DNA from: Pandoraea pnomenusa
Lineage (GTDB): Bacteria > Pseudomonadota > Gammaproteobacteria > Burkholderiales > Burkholderiaceae
NCBI RefSeq assembly: GCF_000767615.3
Contig: NZ_CP009553.3
Coordinates: 2,108,001-2,172,000, forward strand
Direction of reading: 5' to 3'
DNA: 64,000 bases
Shown here: one piece after another, positions 28,305-38,519 of the stretch
How positions within the stretch are numbered: position 1 is the first letter of the stretch
Layout: every line of letters begins with the position of its first letter
Notes under the pieces: generated by a model
Database searches by the model: none
Told to the model about the DNA's origin: nothing
The model's input: the letters and a program-made list of their open reading frames with translations, nothing else
Program-made: the position numbers and the translations under genes

Positions 28305-29339
28305 TCAGACCGCGGGCGCGAGCGACGGCTCGGGCTTGCGCGGATGCAGGTGCGAGGCGAACTCTTCGGACGCGGCCTGCCAAGAGAATCGTTCGGCCCA
28401 GGCCCGCGCGCTCTCGCGTGGGACCTTGAGGGCGTCGAGGCAGGCCTCGCGCAGATCCTCGCGCAGTGCGCCGCCTTCGCCCTCGGGGCAACCGTTCAGC
28501 ACATCGACCGGACCGGTCACGGGGTACGCGGCGACGGGCAGGCCGCACGCCATGGCCTCGAGCAGCACCAGACCGAACGTGTCGGTGCGGCTCGGGAACA
28601 CGAACACGTCCGCCGACGCATATACCTTCGCCAGCTCGGGTTGCGAGAGCATACCCAGGTAGTTCACGTCAGGATAGCGCGAACGCAACTCGGCCAGTTG
28701 CGGCCCTTCGCCCGCGACCCACTTCGAGCCGGGCAGGTCGAGTTTCAGGAAGGCTTCGATGTTCTTCTCCACGGCAACGCGCCCCACGTAGAGGAAAATC
28801 GGATGTGCCGAATTTAGCACATGTGCGTCCTGGATACGGAAGATGTCCAGATCGACGCCGCGCGTCCACAACACCACATTGCCGAAGCCGTTCGCTTCGA
28901 GATCGCGCTTGACGACGGGCGTTGGCGCCATCACGGCGCGCGAGGGCCCGTGGAACCAGCGCAGGAAGCGGTAGGTCGTGGCAAGCGGCAGGCCGAAGCG
29001 CGCCTGCACGTACTCGGGAAAGCGCGTGTGGTAGGCGGTCGTGAACGGAAAGTCGTTGCGCAATGCCCACTTGCGCGCGGCCATGCCGAGCGGACCTTCG
29101 GTGGCGATGTGCAGCGCGTCAGGCCCGAACGCCTCGATGCGGCGCGCGACACGACCACCCGCGAAGAATGCGAGACGGATTTCGGGATAGGTCGGGCAGG
29201 GAAGGGTTCGGAATTCCTGTGGCGTGAGCAACTCCACGCGGTGGCCTGCGGCTTCGAGCTGAGCGCGCGTGTTCTTCAACGTGCGGACCACGCCGTTGAT
29301 TTGCGGGTCCCAGGCGTCGGTGATGATCATGATTTTCAT
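28305..29339 (-). CDS. GT4-family glycosyltransferase
   Basis: A 344-residue GT-B fold enzyme. N-terminal IITDAWDPQINGVVRTLKNT and C-terminal PSRTDTFGLVLLEAMACGLPVAAYPVTGP are the acceptor- and nucleotide-sugar-binding halves. It resembles MgtA/PimB-like enzymes that glycosylate diacylglycerol or related lipids. The neighbours DgkA and a metallophosphoesterase support a lipid-linked role, but the acceptor is inferred. AAGGAG seven bases before ATG 29339 fixes the start; the open frame begins at 29378. It precedes dgkA by 18 bp. Confidence 0.93.
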   Translation of the reverse strand: MKIMIITDAWDPQINGVVRTLKNTRAQLEAAGHRVELLTPQEFRTLPCPTYPEIRLAFFAGGRVARRIEAFGPDALHIATEGPLGMAARKWALRNDFPFTTAYHTRFPEYVQARFGLPLATTYRFLRWFHGPSRAVMAPTPVVKRDLEANGFGNVVLWTRGVDLDIFRIQDAHVLNSAHPIFLYVGRVAVEKNIEAFLKLDLPGSKWVAGEGPQLAELRSRYPDVNYLGMLSQPELAKVYASADVFVFPSRTDTFGLVLLEAMACGLPVAAYPVTGPVDVLNGCPEGEGGALREDLREACLDALKVPRESARAWAERFSWQAASEEFASHLHPRKPEPSLAPAV

Positions 29340-29530
29340 CGGGCGCTCCTTCGCGCACATGGCGCGCTTCGGTAACACGCGCCAGGTGGCGCGTGAAGAG
29401 GGGGCACACGTGCGGCGGGGCCTTGCCGCGCGGGTGCGGGGTTCATCTGTGGGACATCAACGACGACGCGCGGATCGGGCTCGACCGGGGTGGGCCGACG
29501 ACGCGGGCCGCGCTCGCCGTGCGCCGGCGC

Positions 29531-30487
29531 TCACGCGCTGACCGGCGTGACTTTCGCGGGCGCGCGGGTCGCGCGCTTGTGCGTCCAGTGGACGATGCGC
29601 AACTCGCCCTCGGCCGTCTCGACCAGCGCGGAGAGGCTCTCGACCCAATCGCCGTCGTTGCAGTAGAGCAGGCCGTCGATCTCGCGGATCTCGGGCTTGT
29701 GGATGTGGCCGCACACCACGCCATCGCAGCCGCGGCGGCGTGCCTCGTCCGCCATCACCTGTTCGAAAGCCGAAATGAAGTTCACGGCATTCTTGACCTG
29801 ATGTTTCAGGTATTGCGACAGCGACCAGTAAGGAAAGCCGAACCGCGTGCGTACGCGGTTGAACCAGCGATTGAGCAGCAGCGTGAGCGTGTAGAGCGAA
29901 TCGCCGAGATACGCGAGCCACTTGGCGTGCTGGATCACGCCGTCGAACAGGTCGCCGTGCGTGATCCAGAGGCGCTTGCCCGACAAGGTGGTGTGGAACG
30001 CCTCGTCGCGTACGGCAATGTCGCCGAATGCCAGTCCGCAGAACTGGCGCGCCGCTTCGTCGTGATTACCCGGCACGTACACCACCTGAGTGCCCTTGCG
30101 CGCGCGGCGCAGCATCTTCTGCACGACGTCGTTGTGCGCCTGCGGCCAGTGCCAGCCCTTGCGCAGATGCCAGCCGTCGATGATGTCGCCGACGAGGTAC
30201 AGGTAGTCGGACTCATGGTGGCGCAGGAAGTCGAGCAGGTATTCCGCCTGGCAGCCTTGCGTGCCGAGGTGGATGTCCGAGAGCCAGATGGTGCGGTAGC
30301 GGGTAATGCCTTCGGGCGGCGGGTCGAGCGGATCGGGCGTGTCCGGCGGCAGATCGATGGTGGTGGGCGGCGTGGCGGGAGGGTTGGCGGGCGGCGTGGC
30401 GGGGCGGCCCGGCGGCGCGTCTGCGAAGTGACCGGCGCGAGCCGCCGGCGTTGGGATCGGCAGATCGAAGGTCGGGGTCGTCGTCAT
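29531..30487 (-). CDS. LpxH-like calcineurin-type metallophosphoesterase
   Basis: A 318-residue enzyme with the metal-binding series DIHLG, GDIIDGW, GNHDE, HGDLFD and GHIHKPE. This is the COG2908 group, whose members include UDP-2,3-diacylglucosamine diphosphatase of lipid A synthesis. The present protein is longer than E. coli LpxH because of a Pro-rich N-terminal 65 residues. Whether it is the lipid A enzyme or a relative linked to the neighbouring glycosyltransferase is open. ATG 30487 is chosen over the frame start at 30529 as the better start. It lies 191 bp upstream of the glycosyltransferase gene. Confidence 0.88.
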   Translation of the reverse strand: MTTTPTFDLPIPTPAARAGHFADAPPGRPATPPANPPATPPTTIDLPPDTPDPLDPPPEGITRYRTIWLSDIHLGTQGCQAEYLLDFLRHHESDYLYLVGDIIDGWHLRKGWHWPQAHNDVVQKMLRRARKGTQVVYVPGNHDEAARQFCGLAFGDIAVRDEAFHTTLSGKRLWITHGDLFDGVIQHAKWLAYLGDSLYTLTLLLNRWFNRVRTRFGFPYWSLSQYLKHQVKNAVNFISAFEQVMADEARRRGCDGVVCGHIHKPEIREIDGLLYCNDGDWVESLSALVETAEGELRIVHWTHKRATRAPAKVTPVSA

Positions 30488-30585
30488 AGCGGCTCGCACG
30501 TCGCGTTGAACATGCGAGCATTGCGCCATGCGTTCATGAAGCGACGATGACAGTCATGCGCGTGTCGTGAAACTGTCTTCAGGCG

Positions 30586-30617
30586 TCGCGACATCGCGAC
30601 ATCGCGACATCGCGAAT
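30586..30617. repeat. Three and a half copies of an 8-bp repeat
   Basis: TCGCGACA repeats exactly three times, followed by TCGCGAAT. It lies between the metallophosphoesterase start and the stop of the lipase gene. It is non-coding. Confidence 0.8.
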
Positions 30618-30657
30618 TCCGGCCGCACGCCGCAGGCGGATGACGCCGACGCAGCGC

Positions 30658-31623
30658 TCAGTCGCTGTGCCGCAAACCCTGCGCGATGCGCTCGAGCGTC
30701 TCGAGCACCAGGGCTCGCGCGCGGGGATGCGTGGCGAGCGACACGTGGCCCAGCCGGTCCAGGGGGAGATTGTGCGCGCCGGGCAAGACCGAGGTGCGCA
30801 CCGGGTAGACGACGTTGTCGTGGTTGCTGTAGATCGACGTGATGCGCGCGCGTTCGGCATCGGTCTCGCTGTTGGCCAGCGCCACGAGCCAGTCGCTGCC
30901 CAGGCGCATCTGGTGAACGTTCGTCCCCACGCCGTTGCGCGTGTGCAGGGTGCCGAAATGCGGTGAGCCGAGGGTGATGGTGTGGGCCACTGGCAGCGTG
31001 CGGTAGCGCCTCAGGCTGGCGCGGGCGGCCAGACCGCCCATGCTGTGCCCGATGATCACGACCGGCAGCCGCGTGCGTTCGGCCAGCGCCTGCGCGGCCG
31101 TCGCGACGTTGCCGGCATAGCTGTCGATGTCGCCGAACATCTGGCCGAGATTGATGGCGTCGCAGGCATAGCCCGCTTCGGCCAGATGGCGGGAAAAACG
31201 CAGCCAGAACGCGCGGTTGCATCCGTAGCCGTGCAACAGCAGGACCGCAACGGGGCGGGCCGGACCGCTCGGCGCCGGCAGCGGCGCGGCGCTCAGCCAC
31301 GGCTGATAGATGTCGAGCAACAGGATGGAGGCGGCACATTCGTAGGCCCAGATGGCCACGTTCGTGCCGGCGCTGACGCGTCGCGCCGGCGCCGGATCGC
31401 CGTTGGCCGCCATGACGAAGCCCGCGGCAAGCCCGAGTGCGTGCGCAACGGGCAGCCACAGCACCGTCCACAGCAGCGTCGTCCATACGCTGTGCCACGT
31501 GGCCCAGGTCACGATGGCGACGACCAGCGACAGGCCGGCTTCCACGCCGCCGTATATCAGGTGGGCGCGAGACGGGCGAAGCCTGGACGGTGACGTCGGG
31601 GACGTGGGCGGCGGTGGGTTCAT
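30658..31623 (-). CDS. Alpha/beta hydrolase, lipase-like, with membrane anchor
   Basis: A 321-residue protein. Three hydrophobic segments in residues 24-105 precede the hydrolase domain. The nucleophile elbow GHSMGG puts the serine at residue 194. An oxyanion LLLHGYGCNRAFW sits near 128-140, and a histidine in GHVSL near the C-terminus completes a plausible triad. The arrangement suggests a membrane-anchored esterase or lipase. Its ATG overlaps the stop of the RDD gene by four bases (31620-31623), so the two are coupled. Confidence 0.85.
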   Translation of the reverse strand: MNPPPPTSPTSPSRLRPSRAHLIYGGVEAGLSLVVAIVTWATWHSVWTTLLWTVLWLPVAHALGLAAGFVMAANGDPAPARRVSAGTNVAIWAYECAASILLLDIYQPWLSAAPLPAPSGPARPVAVLLLHGYGCNRAFWLRFSRHLAEAGYACDAINLGQMFGDIDSYAGNVATAAQALAERTRLPVVIIGHSMGGLAARASLRRYRTLPVAHTITLGSPHFGTLHTRNGVGTNVHQMRLGSDWLVALANSETDAERARITSIYSNHDNVVYPVRTSVLPGAHNLPLDRLGHVSLATHPRARALVLETLERIAQGLRHSD

Positions 31624-32219
31624 TTGCCCAGCACGCTCACGAGGCGCGTGCCGGCGAGTCGGTCGTGCACGAACTGATGATCGGGCATCACGCGCATGGC
31701 GAGCGCCCAGAGCACCATCCAGCCCGCGAGCAGCCCGACGCTGGCCCAGCCGGTCAGCCCGAGCGCCCAGTCGATGGCCATGGCCGGGAGGACCCACAGC
31801 CACGCGAGCACGTAGCGTGCAACGGCGCGTGCGGGGCGCACGGGCAGGCCGCGCGCATCGACCAGGCGGATCTTCCAGGTTTTCATGGCCAGGGTCTGGC
31901 CGCCGTGGGTCCAGAACCAGACGAAGTAGGCGCCGAGCACGAGAAACAGCCAGGCCTGCATCGCGTGACGGTACATCAGGCCGCTGCGTTGCTGGGTCAG
32001 GGCACTGAAGAGGTAACCGGCGAGGAACAGCACGCCGAACAGCAGAAGCGACTCGTAGACCATGGCGAGTACGCGGCGGCGCAGCGTCGGTACTGCATAG
32101 GTGCCGGAATCGGCCCCCGGTGCGGCGTCGACCGGTGGGATCGGCGCCTGGGAGGGCTGGCGAGCGGACGACGAAGCAGAGGCCGGGGTGGCGGCGGGCG
32201 GAGTGACGGAGTCGGTCAT
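31620..32219 (-). CDS. RDD family membrane protein
   Basis: A 199-residue protein. After about 40 low-complexity residues come the RDD features: LRRRVLAMVYESLLLFGVLF, HGGQTLAMKTWKIRLVD, and the C-terminal HDRLAGTRLV. Members have three or so spans and an unknown, possibly transport-related, role. It lies between the DUF3106 gene and the lipase gene, on the same strand. The 241-bp gap upstream separates it from DUF3106. Confidence 0.92.
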   Translation of the reverse strand: MTDSVTPPAATPASASSSARQPSQAPIPPVDAAPGADSGTYAVPTLRRRVLAMVYESLLLFGVLFLAGYLFSALTQQRSGLMYRHAMQAWLFLVLGAYFVWFWTHGGQTLAMKTWKIRLVDARGLPVRPARAVARYVLAWLWVLPAMAIDWALGLTGWASVGLLAGWMVLWALAMRVMPDHQFVHDRLAGTRLVSVLGK

Positions 32220-32460
32220 CGCGGCGTGGTCTGGGATCTTTTGTCAGAGGCCCGGACGTGCCGCGCGTGGAACTCCCGCGTCGGACACGTCGAGCCGTGT
32301 GCCGCCCATTATGCGGAAGATTGCGCCCGCGAGCCAGCGCGGCGGCCCCGCGACGAGCCTTGCCCGGATCGCGGCGCGGGAATGCAAGAACGGCCGCCCT
32401 GGGGCGACCGTTTGCCATTTTCCGTATTTCCAGTGCAACGACGCGGCGCGCCAGTCGCGA

Positions 32461-33345
32461 TCAGTTGTGGTGATAGAGGTCGGAATTGAACACGGCGTCG
32501 GCACTCCTGTCGCTGCCCGCGGCACTCGCGCCGGCGCCGCCGGCACCCGATGCGGCCGAAGCCGGCGCCGACGGCGCCGCCGAGGACGACGCCGGTTGTG
32601 CGGCGGTCGGCGCGGAGGCGCTCGTCGGCGCCGGTGCGGGCAACGCCCCGGTCTTGCCGGCGGTGATCGATTCCTTGCGGTGGACGGCGGCGTAGGGGTT
32701 CTTCACGCCTGTGCGACCCGTGGGGGGGGCGCTCACCACGTTCGGACGATTCGCCTGCTTCCGGTCGACTTCGGCCAGACGCTTCTTCTGCTCTTCGGTC
32801 AGTTCCTGGTACTGCTGCCACACCTGTGCCTTTCGCTCGGGCGGCAGGGTCTTCGCGTTCTGATAGCTCTCCCTCGCGAGTTGGCGCTGCTCGGGCGTGA
32901 GGCGCACCCAGTCGGCCATGCGGTCATGCAGCCGCTTGCGGCCTTCCGCTGACAGGGTGTGAAACCGCTTGGCGATCTCGACCCACTTCTCGCGCTGACG
33001 ATCGCTCATGCGATTCCAGTCCTGGGCGAGCGGGGAGAGCGCCTCCTGCTGCGCTGGCGTGAGCCTGGCCCAGTATCCGCCCGGGCTCGGAACGGCGGCC
33101 CCGGGAGTACTGCCAGGCGCGGCGGCACTGGCCGACAGCGCGCCGACCGGCGCACTGGCAGGGCCCGCGACATCGGGTGCCGAGGCGGAGGAGATCGTCG
33201 GCGGCGCATCGGACACGGGGACCGGCGCTGGCGAGCGGCGCAGCGCTGCCGTGCCGGCGAGCGCGGCCACGATCAGCGCGGCGACCAGAAAAAGTACGTT
33301 GCGTCGCGTCACTGGGCGGTCTTGGGTGGGGGAACTACTGGGCAC
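32461..33345 (-). CDS. DUF3106 domain protein
   Basis: A 294-residue protein with one N-terminal span (about 17-35), a Pro/Ala/Ser-rich linker, a DUF3106 domain (about 90-185) with W..LTPAQQEALSPL, WNRMSDRQREKW and LTPEQRQLARESYQ repeats, and a long Ala/Ser/Gly-rich tail. The repeated WxxLxPxQR pattern resembles Spy/CpxP-like periplasmic helix proteins, so a periplasmic role is plausible. Its start overlaps the DUF3619 gene by 11 bp, joining it to the sigma-factor operon. Confidence 0.85.
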   Translation of the reverse strand: MPSSSPTQDRPVTRRNVLFLVAALIVAALAGTAALRRSPAPVPVSDAPPTISSASAPDVAGPASAPVGALSASAAAPGSTPGAAVPSPGGYWARLTPAQQEALSPLAQDWNRMSDRQREKWVEIAKRFHTLSAEGRKRLHDRMADWVRLTPEQRQLARESYQNAKTLPPERKAQVWQQYQELTEEQKKRLAEVDRKQANRPNVVSAPPTGRTGVKNPYAAVHRKESITAGKTGALPAPAPTSASAPTAAQPASSSAAPSAPASAASGAGGAGASAAGSDRSADAVFNSDLYHHN

Positions 33346-33763
33346 GCTTCAGATAGGCGTTGAAGCCATGGTCGGCATAGGCCGACAACGGCAGTTCGTC
33401 GCTCAAAACGGCGGCATCGATGTCCGCCAGATCCTGAATGTGCTGCTGATGTTCCCAGTACGCGATGCCCGCCAGGCCGATTACCAGTGCGGCAAGCGGC
33501 CAGAGCAGGCCGAGACGGCCCAGCCGGTCGAACGCGCGGCGCGGACCGCCGACGTCCGGCGCCTGCACGGAGCCCACGCCCGCGAGCGCCAGCGCCGGTT
33601 GCACCACGGCGACCGGTTCCGGCTTCTTTCGGGCGAGCGCCTCCTGGCGAGCGGCGGCCAGCCGGGCCGCGATATTCGGCGACGGTGCGTCGGACGCTTC
33701 GTCCAGTGCACGCCGCACGCGATGTGCGAAGCGGATTTCCCTCGTTTCCAGATCGTGACTCAT
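33335..33763 (-). CDS. DUF3619 protein, candidate anti-sigma partner
   Basis: A 142-residue protein with a basic, helical N-terminus (MSHDLETREIRFAHRVRRAL), a Pro/Ala middle, one span (about 95-115, LLWPLAALVIGLAGIAYW) and a short periplasmic tail ending YLKRAQ. This topology and the 4-bp overlap with the sigma-factor gene (33760-33763) suggest a membrane-bound regulator of that sigma factor. DUF3619 has no proven function, so this remains an inference. Confidence 0.8.
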   Translation of the reverse strand: MSHDLETREIRFAHRVRRALDEASDAPSPNIAARLAAARQEALARKKPEPVAVVQPALALAGVGSVQAPDVGGPRRAFDRLGRLGLLWPLAALVIGLAGIAYWEHQQHIQDLADIDAAVLSDELPLSAYADHGFNAYLKRAQ

Positions 33764-34332
33764 AACCTGATCCCTTTTGCCTTCAACGCCTGCGCCAGCG
33801 CGTGCGTGGCGCGGGAGCAGTGCGTCTTGACGCTGCCTTCCGAACACCCCATCGTGGCGGCGGTCTCGGCAACGTCCATGTCTTCCCAGTAACGCATGAG
33901 GAAGGCTTCTCGTTGACGTGTCGGTAGTTTCTGTATTTCCGTCTCGATGACGGAGAGGATTTCGGCACGCGAAACGGCGTCCTCGCTGCTCTCCGTTTGC
34001 ACGGACCCGTCCTCGCCCAGCAAGGTTTCCAGCGGATCGAAATCGTCGCGCTCGTCGTCGCCCGGGCCCGCCAGATTCGAGAACAGCGTGACCCAGGTGT
34101 TGCGCACCTTTTGCCGGCGGAAATAGTCGTGAATCGTGTTCTGGAGGATGCGCGTGAAGAGCAGCGGCAGGTCGGCCGGCGGCTTGTCGCCGTACTTCTC
34201 GGCCAGACGGATCATCGCATCCTGAACGATGTCGAGGGCGGCCTCGTCGTCGCGTACGGCATAGACGGCCTGCTTGAAGGCGCGCCGTTCGATGCCTGCG
34301 AGAAAATCCGCCAGTTCCTTGTCAGATGCCAT
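33760..34332 (-). CDS. RpoE-like ECF RNA polymerase sigma factor
   Basis: A 190-residue group IV sigma factor. Region 2 spans DDEAALDIVQDAMIRLAEKYG and FTRILQNTIHDYFRRQKV; region 4 is LPTRQREAFLMRYWEDMDVAETAATMGCSEGSVKTH. An acidic loop (DDERDDFDPLETLLGEDG) separates them. It heads an operon with DUF3619 and DUF3106, genes often found together in Burkholderiales. ATG 34332 gives the family N-terminus; the frame is open to 34419. Autoregulation is likely but no promoter is assigned. Confidence 0.92.
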   Translation of the reverse strand: MASDKELADFLAGIERRAFKQAVYAVRDDEAALDIVQDAMIRLAEKYGDKPPADLPLLFTRILQNTIHDYFRRQKVRNTWVTLFSNLAGPGDDERDDFDPLETLLGEDGSVQTESSEDAVSRAEILSVIETEIQKLPTRQREAFLMRYWEDMDVAETAATMGCSEGSVKTHCSRATHALAQALKAKGIRL

Positions 34333-34772
34333 CCGGTGGGGTGCGCGCAGCGTTGCGTGCCGCGCCTGTGAAATGCCGTGTAAGCGTAAAGTTCGCGTAG
34401 TCGGAGCGGATGCTACCAAAAACGCGCCCGGCTGTAACCGCTTTTGCTTTGCGTCGCCTCATGTGAGGACAGCCCCCCGGGGGCGACGGATTCCTATGAT
34501 GTGAAGATTGTGCACCAGCATGGGGCGTTGCGGGGGATTCGGCGCGAAGGCCGTGGTGGCGGACTTCGCACTCATGCTGCAAATGCATAAACATGCTTGA
34601 CCATTTTGCTGCGAACCGGTAAGGTTGCCAGTTCGCAATATCTGTGATTGTCTCAATATCGGCACGCCTATCCGGGGTGCCTATCATTCAGACGCGCAGC
34701 TTGAGCCCGAACCACAAGTTCGCGGGGAGAGCACCCGATCAAAATTTTTGCCGAAACTTTGAAAGGTCGACG
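34333..34772. other. Divergent promoter region between sigma factor and ilvI
   Basis: This 440-bp gap holds the promoters of the sigma-factor operon (minus) and the ilv genes (plus). A short GC palindrome CCCCCCGGGGG lies near 34475. No leader peptide rich in Ile, Leu or Val is evident before ilvI, so classical attenuation is not supported. The long frame from 34644 is non-coding before 34773. Confidence 0.5.
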
Positions 34773-36542
34773 ATGAACATGCCAAGCGCGGAATTCTCCG
34801 AGGCGGAAGCTACACGCCACCAAAATACTTCCGAAGACATGATCGGCGCCGAAATTCTCGTGCGCTCGCTTCAGGAAGAAGGGGTCGAACATCTGTGGGG
34901 TTATCCCGGCGGTTCGGTTCTCTACATCTACGACGAACTCTACAAGCAGGACAAGATCCAGCACATTCTGGTGCGCCATGAGCAGGCAGCCGTCCACGCG
35001 GCCGACGCTTATTCGCGTTCCACCGACAAGGTCGGCGTGTGCCTCGTGACGTCGGGCCCCGGCGTGACCAATGCGGTCACCGGCATTGCCACGGCGTACA
35101 TGGATTCGATCCCGCTCGTGATCATCACCGGGCAGGTGCCCACGGCCGCGATCGGCCAGGATGCCTTCCAGGAGTGCGACACGGTCGGCATCACCCGTCC
35201 GTGCGTGAAGCACAACTTCCTCGTGAAGGACGTGCGCGATCTCGCCGCCACGATCAAGAAAGCCTTCTATATCGCCAGGACGGGCCGTCCGGGGCCGGTG
35301 CTGGTCGATATTCCCAAGGACGTGTCGAAGGCGCGCTGCCGCTTCGAGTATCCGAAGTCCGTGTCGCTGCGCTCGTACAGCCCGGTCACGAAGGGACACT
35401 CGGGGCAGATCCGCAAGGCCATGAGCCTGCTGCTCTCGGCCAAGCGTCCCTATATCTACACCGGCGGCGGCATCATTCTGGCCGACGCGTCGAAAGAACT
35501 GAACCAGTTCTGCGATCTACTCGGCTACCCGGTGACCAATACGCTCATGGGCCTGGGCGGGTATCGCGCGAGCGATCCCAAGTTCCTCGGCATGCTGGGC
35601 ATGCACGGCACGTACGAAGCCAACATGGCCATGCAGCACTGCGACGTGCTCATCGCCATCGGCGCGCGCTTCGACGACCGCGTGATCGGCAACCCGGAGC
35701 ACTTCTCCTCGAACGCCCGCAAGATCATTCACGTCGATATCGACCCGTCGTCGATTTCCAAGCGTGTGAAGGTCGACATTCCGATCGTCGGCGACGTGAA
35801 GGAAGTGCTGCGCGAAATGATCGAGAACCTGCAGACGGCCGAGCATGGCCCGGACACCGCGGCGCTCGCCGACTGGTGGAAGCAGATCGAGCAATGGCGC
35901 TCGCGCGATTGTCTCGCGTTCGATCGCGAGAGCGAGATCATCAAGCCCCAGCACGTGGTCGAGACGTACTGGAAGCTCACCGACGGCGAAGCCTTCGTGT
36001 GCTCGGACGTCGGTCAGCACCAGATGTGGGCCGCTCAGTACTATCGCTTCAACAAGCCGCGCCGCTGGATCAATTCCGGCGGACTCGGCACGATGGGCTT
36101 CGGCCTGCCGGCCGCGATGGGCGTGAAGATGGCGCATCCCGATGCCGAAGTCGCGTGTATCACCGGCGAAGGCTCGATCCAGATGTGCATCCAGGAACTC
36201 TCGACGTGTCTGCAATACCGCACGCCGATCAAGATCCTCTCGCTCAACAACCGCTACCTGGGCATGGTGCGTCAGTGGCAGCAGATCGAATACAGCAAGC
36301 GTTACTCCAGTTCGTACATGGACGCGCTGCCTGACTTCGTGAAGCTCGCGGAGGCGTACGGGCACGTGGGCATGCGCATCGAGAAGTCGTCGGACGTCGA
36401 GCCGGCGCTGCGCGAGGCGATCGCCCTCAAGGACCGCACGGTATTCATGGATTTCCAAACGGATCCCACCGAGAACGTCTGGCCGATGGTCCAGGCGGGC
36501 AAGGGCATCAGCGAGATGCTGCTCGGTTCGGAAGATCTGTAA
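34773..36542 (+). CDS. ilvI: Acetolactate synthase large (catalytic) subunit
   Basis: The 589-residue ThDP enzyme makes acetolactate or acetohydroxybutyrate, the first step of branched-chain amino acid synthesis. It has the ThDP-activating glutamate in VRHEQAAVHAADAY, the FAD/dimer region, and the ThDP-binding end GEGSIQMCIQELSTCLQYRTPIKI with the metal site NNRYLGMV. ATG 34773 has GAAAGG upstream. The first 25 residues are a short extension. It is followed 90 bp later by the regulatory subunit gene, then ilvC. Confidence 0.96.
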   Translation: MNMPSAEFSEAEATRHQNTSEDMIGAEILVRSLQEEGVEHLWGYPGGSVLYIYDELYKQDKIQHILVRHEQAAVHAADAYSRSTDKVGVCLVTSGPGVTNAVTGIATAYMDSIPLVIITGQVPTAAIGQDAFQECDTVGITRPCVKHNFLVKDVRDLAATIKKAFYIARTGRPGPVLVDIPKDVSKARCRFEYPKSVSLRSYSPVTKGHSGQIRKAMSLLLSAKRPYIYTGGGIILADASKELNQFCDLLGYPVTNTLMGLGGYRASDPKFLGMLGMHGTYEANMAMQHCDVLIAIGARFDDRVIGNPEHFSSNARKIIHVDIDPSSISKRVKVDIPIVGDVKEVLREMIENLQTAEHGPDTAALADWWKQIEQWRSRDCLAFDRESEIIKPQHVVETYWKLTDGEAFVCSDVGQHQMWAAQYYRFNKPRRWINSGGLGTMGFGLPAAMGVKMAHPDAEVACITGEGSIQMCIQELSTCLQYRTPIKILSLNNRYLGMVRQWQQIEYSKRYSSSYMDALPDFVKLAEAYGHVGMRIEKSSDVEPALREAIALKDRTVFMDFQTDPTENVWPMVQAGKGISEMLLGSEDL

Positions 36543-36632
36543 GACGACGAGGCGCGTGCGCGCCGCCAGCGGCTGCCGGCATCGCCGGCGCACGGGCGCG
36601 ACGTCCCAAACCAGGACAATCCGGGATACACC

Positions 36633-37124
36633 ATGAGGCACATTATTTCTGTTTTGCTCGAGAACGAGCCGGGCGCGCTGTCGCGTGTGGTCGGCCTCTT
36701 CTCGGCGCGTGGCTACAATATCGAGACCCTCACCGTGGCGCCGACCGAAGACCGGTCGCTCTCGCGCATGACGGTGGTCACAACGGGCTCCGACGATGTC
36801 ATCGAGCAGATCACCAAGCACCTGAACCGCCTGATCGAGGTGGTGAAGGTGGTGGATCTGACCGAAGGCGCGCATATCGAACGTGAGCTGATGCTCATCA
36901 AGGTTCGCGCCGTGGGCAAGGAGCGGGAAGAGATGAAGCGGATGTCGGATATTTTCCGCGGCCGCATCATTGACGTTACCGAAAAGACCTACACGATCGA
37001 ACTCACGGGGAATTCGTCGAAACTCGACGCCTTCATCGAGGGACTGGATCGTACGGCGATTCTCGAGACGGTTCGTACCGGCGGCTCGGGCATCGGACGC
37101 GGCGAGCGCATCCTGAAGGTCTGA
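36633..37124 (+). CDS. ilvH: Acetolactate synthase small (regulatory) subunit
   Basis: A 163-residue protein with an N-terminal ACT domain (HIISVLLENEPGALSRVVGLFSARGYN) that binds valine for feedback inhibition and stimulates the large subunit. The C-terminal half, from about residue 80, has LMLIKVRA and the DVTEKTYTIELTG strand. Length and order match the ilvIH pair. It stands 82 bp before ilvC. Confidence 0.96.
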   Translation: MRHIISVLLENEPGALSRVVGLFSARGYNIETLTVAPTEDRSLSRMTVVTTGSDDVIEQITKHLNRLIEVVKVVDLTEGAHIERELMLIKVRAVGKEREEMKRMSDIFRGRIIDVTEKTYTIELTGNSSKLDAFIEGLDRTAILETVRTGGSGIGRGERILKV

Positions 37125-37145
37125 GCGGTAGCGGCAACGCGGTAA

Positions 37146-38222
<1,077 letters not shown>

Positions 38223-38293
38223 TTTCGACACGCCTCGCGGCACGTACGCGTCGGTATTGCCGGGCGCACGTGCCGCGAGCGTTGTCCAGTTGG

Positions 38294-38344
38294 GGCCGTC
38301 TGTTTTGTCGTAGCCAAGGCTATGGCAACACGGGCGGCCTTTTT
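38294..38344 (+). terminator. Long hairpin with T-run after ilvC
   Basis: GGCCGTC (38294-38300) pairs with GGCGGCC (38333-38339) with one G-U. Inner arms GTAGCC/GGCTAT extend the stem, and TTTTT follows. It is about 70 bp past the ilvC stop and fits an intrinsic terminator. Confidence 0.7.
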
Positions 38345-38519
38345 CATTGTCCGCACGCCGTGGTGGGCCGGGCGCTGCCCTGTGACGTCGGTATGGCGTT
38401 TGGGGAAAAAGTGCCGCCGCGGCGCGCGCATTGTTACAATGCCGCCACGTCAACGGTTCGGCTCGATGCGGACCGAACCGCTCACTCAACTGTATTGCCA
38501 AGGACGCGAACTCAATCGC

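Noticed and set aside
34333..34772. Leader-peptide attenuator of ilvI
   Set aside because: No short ORF rich in Ile, Leu or Val followed by alternative hairpins is visible.
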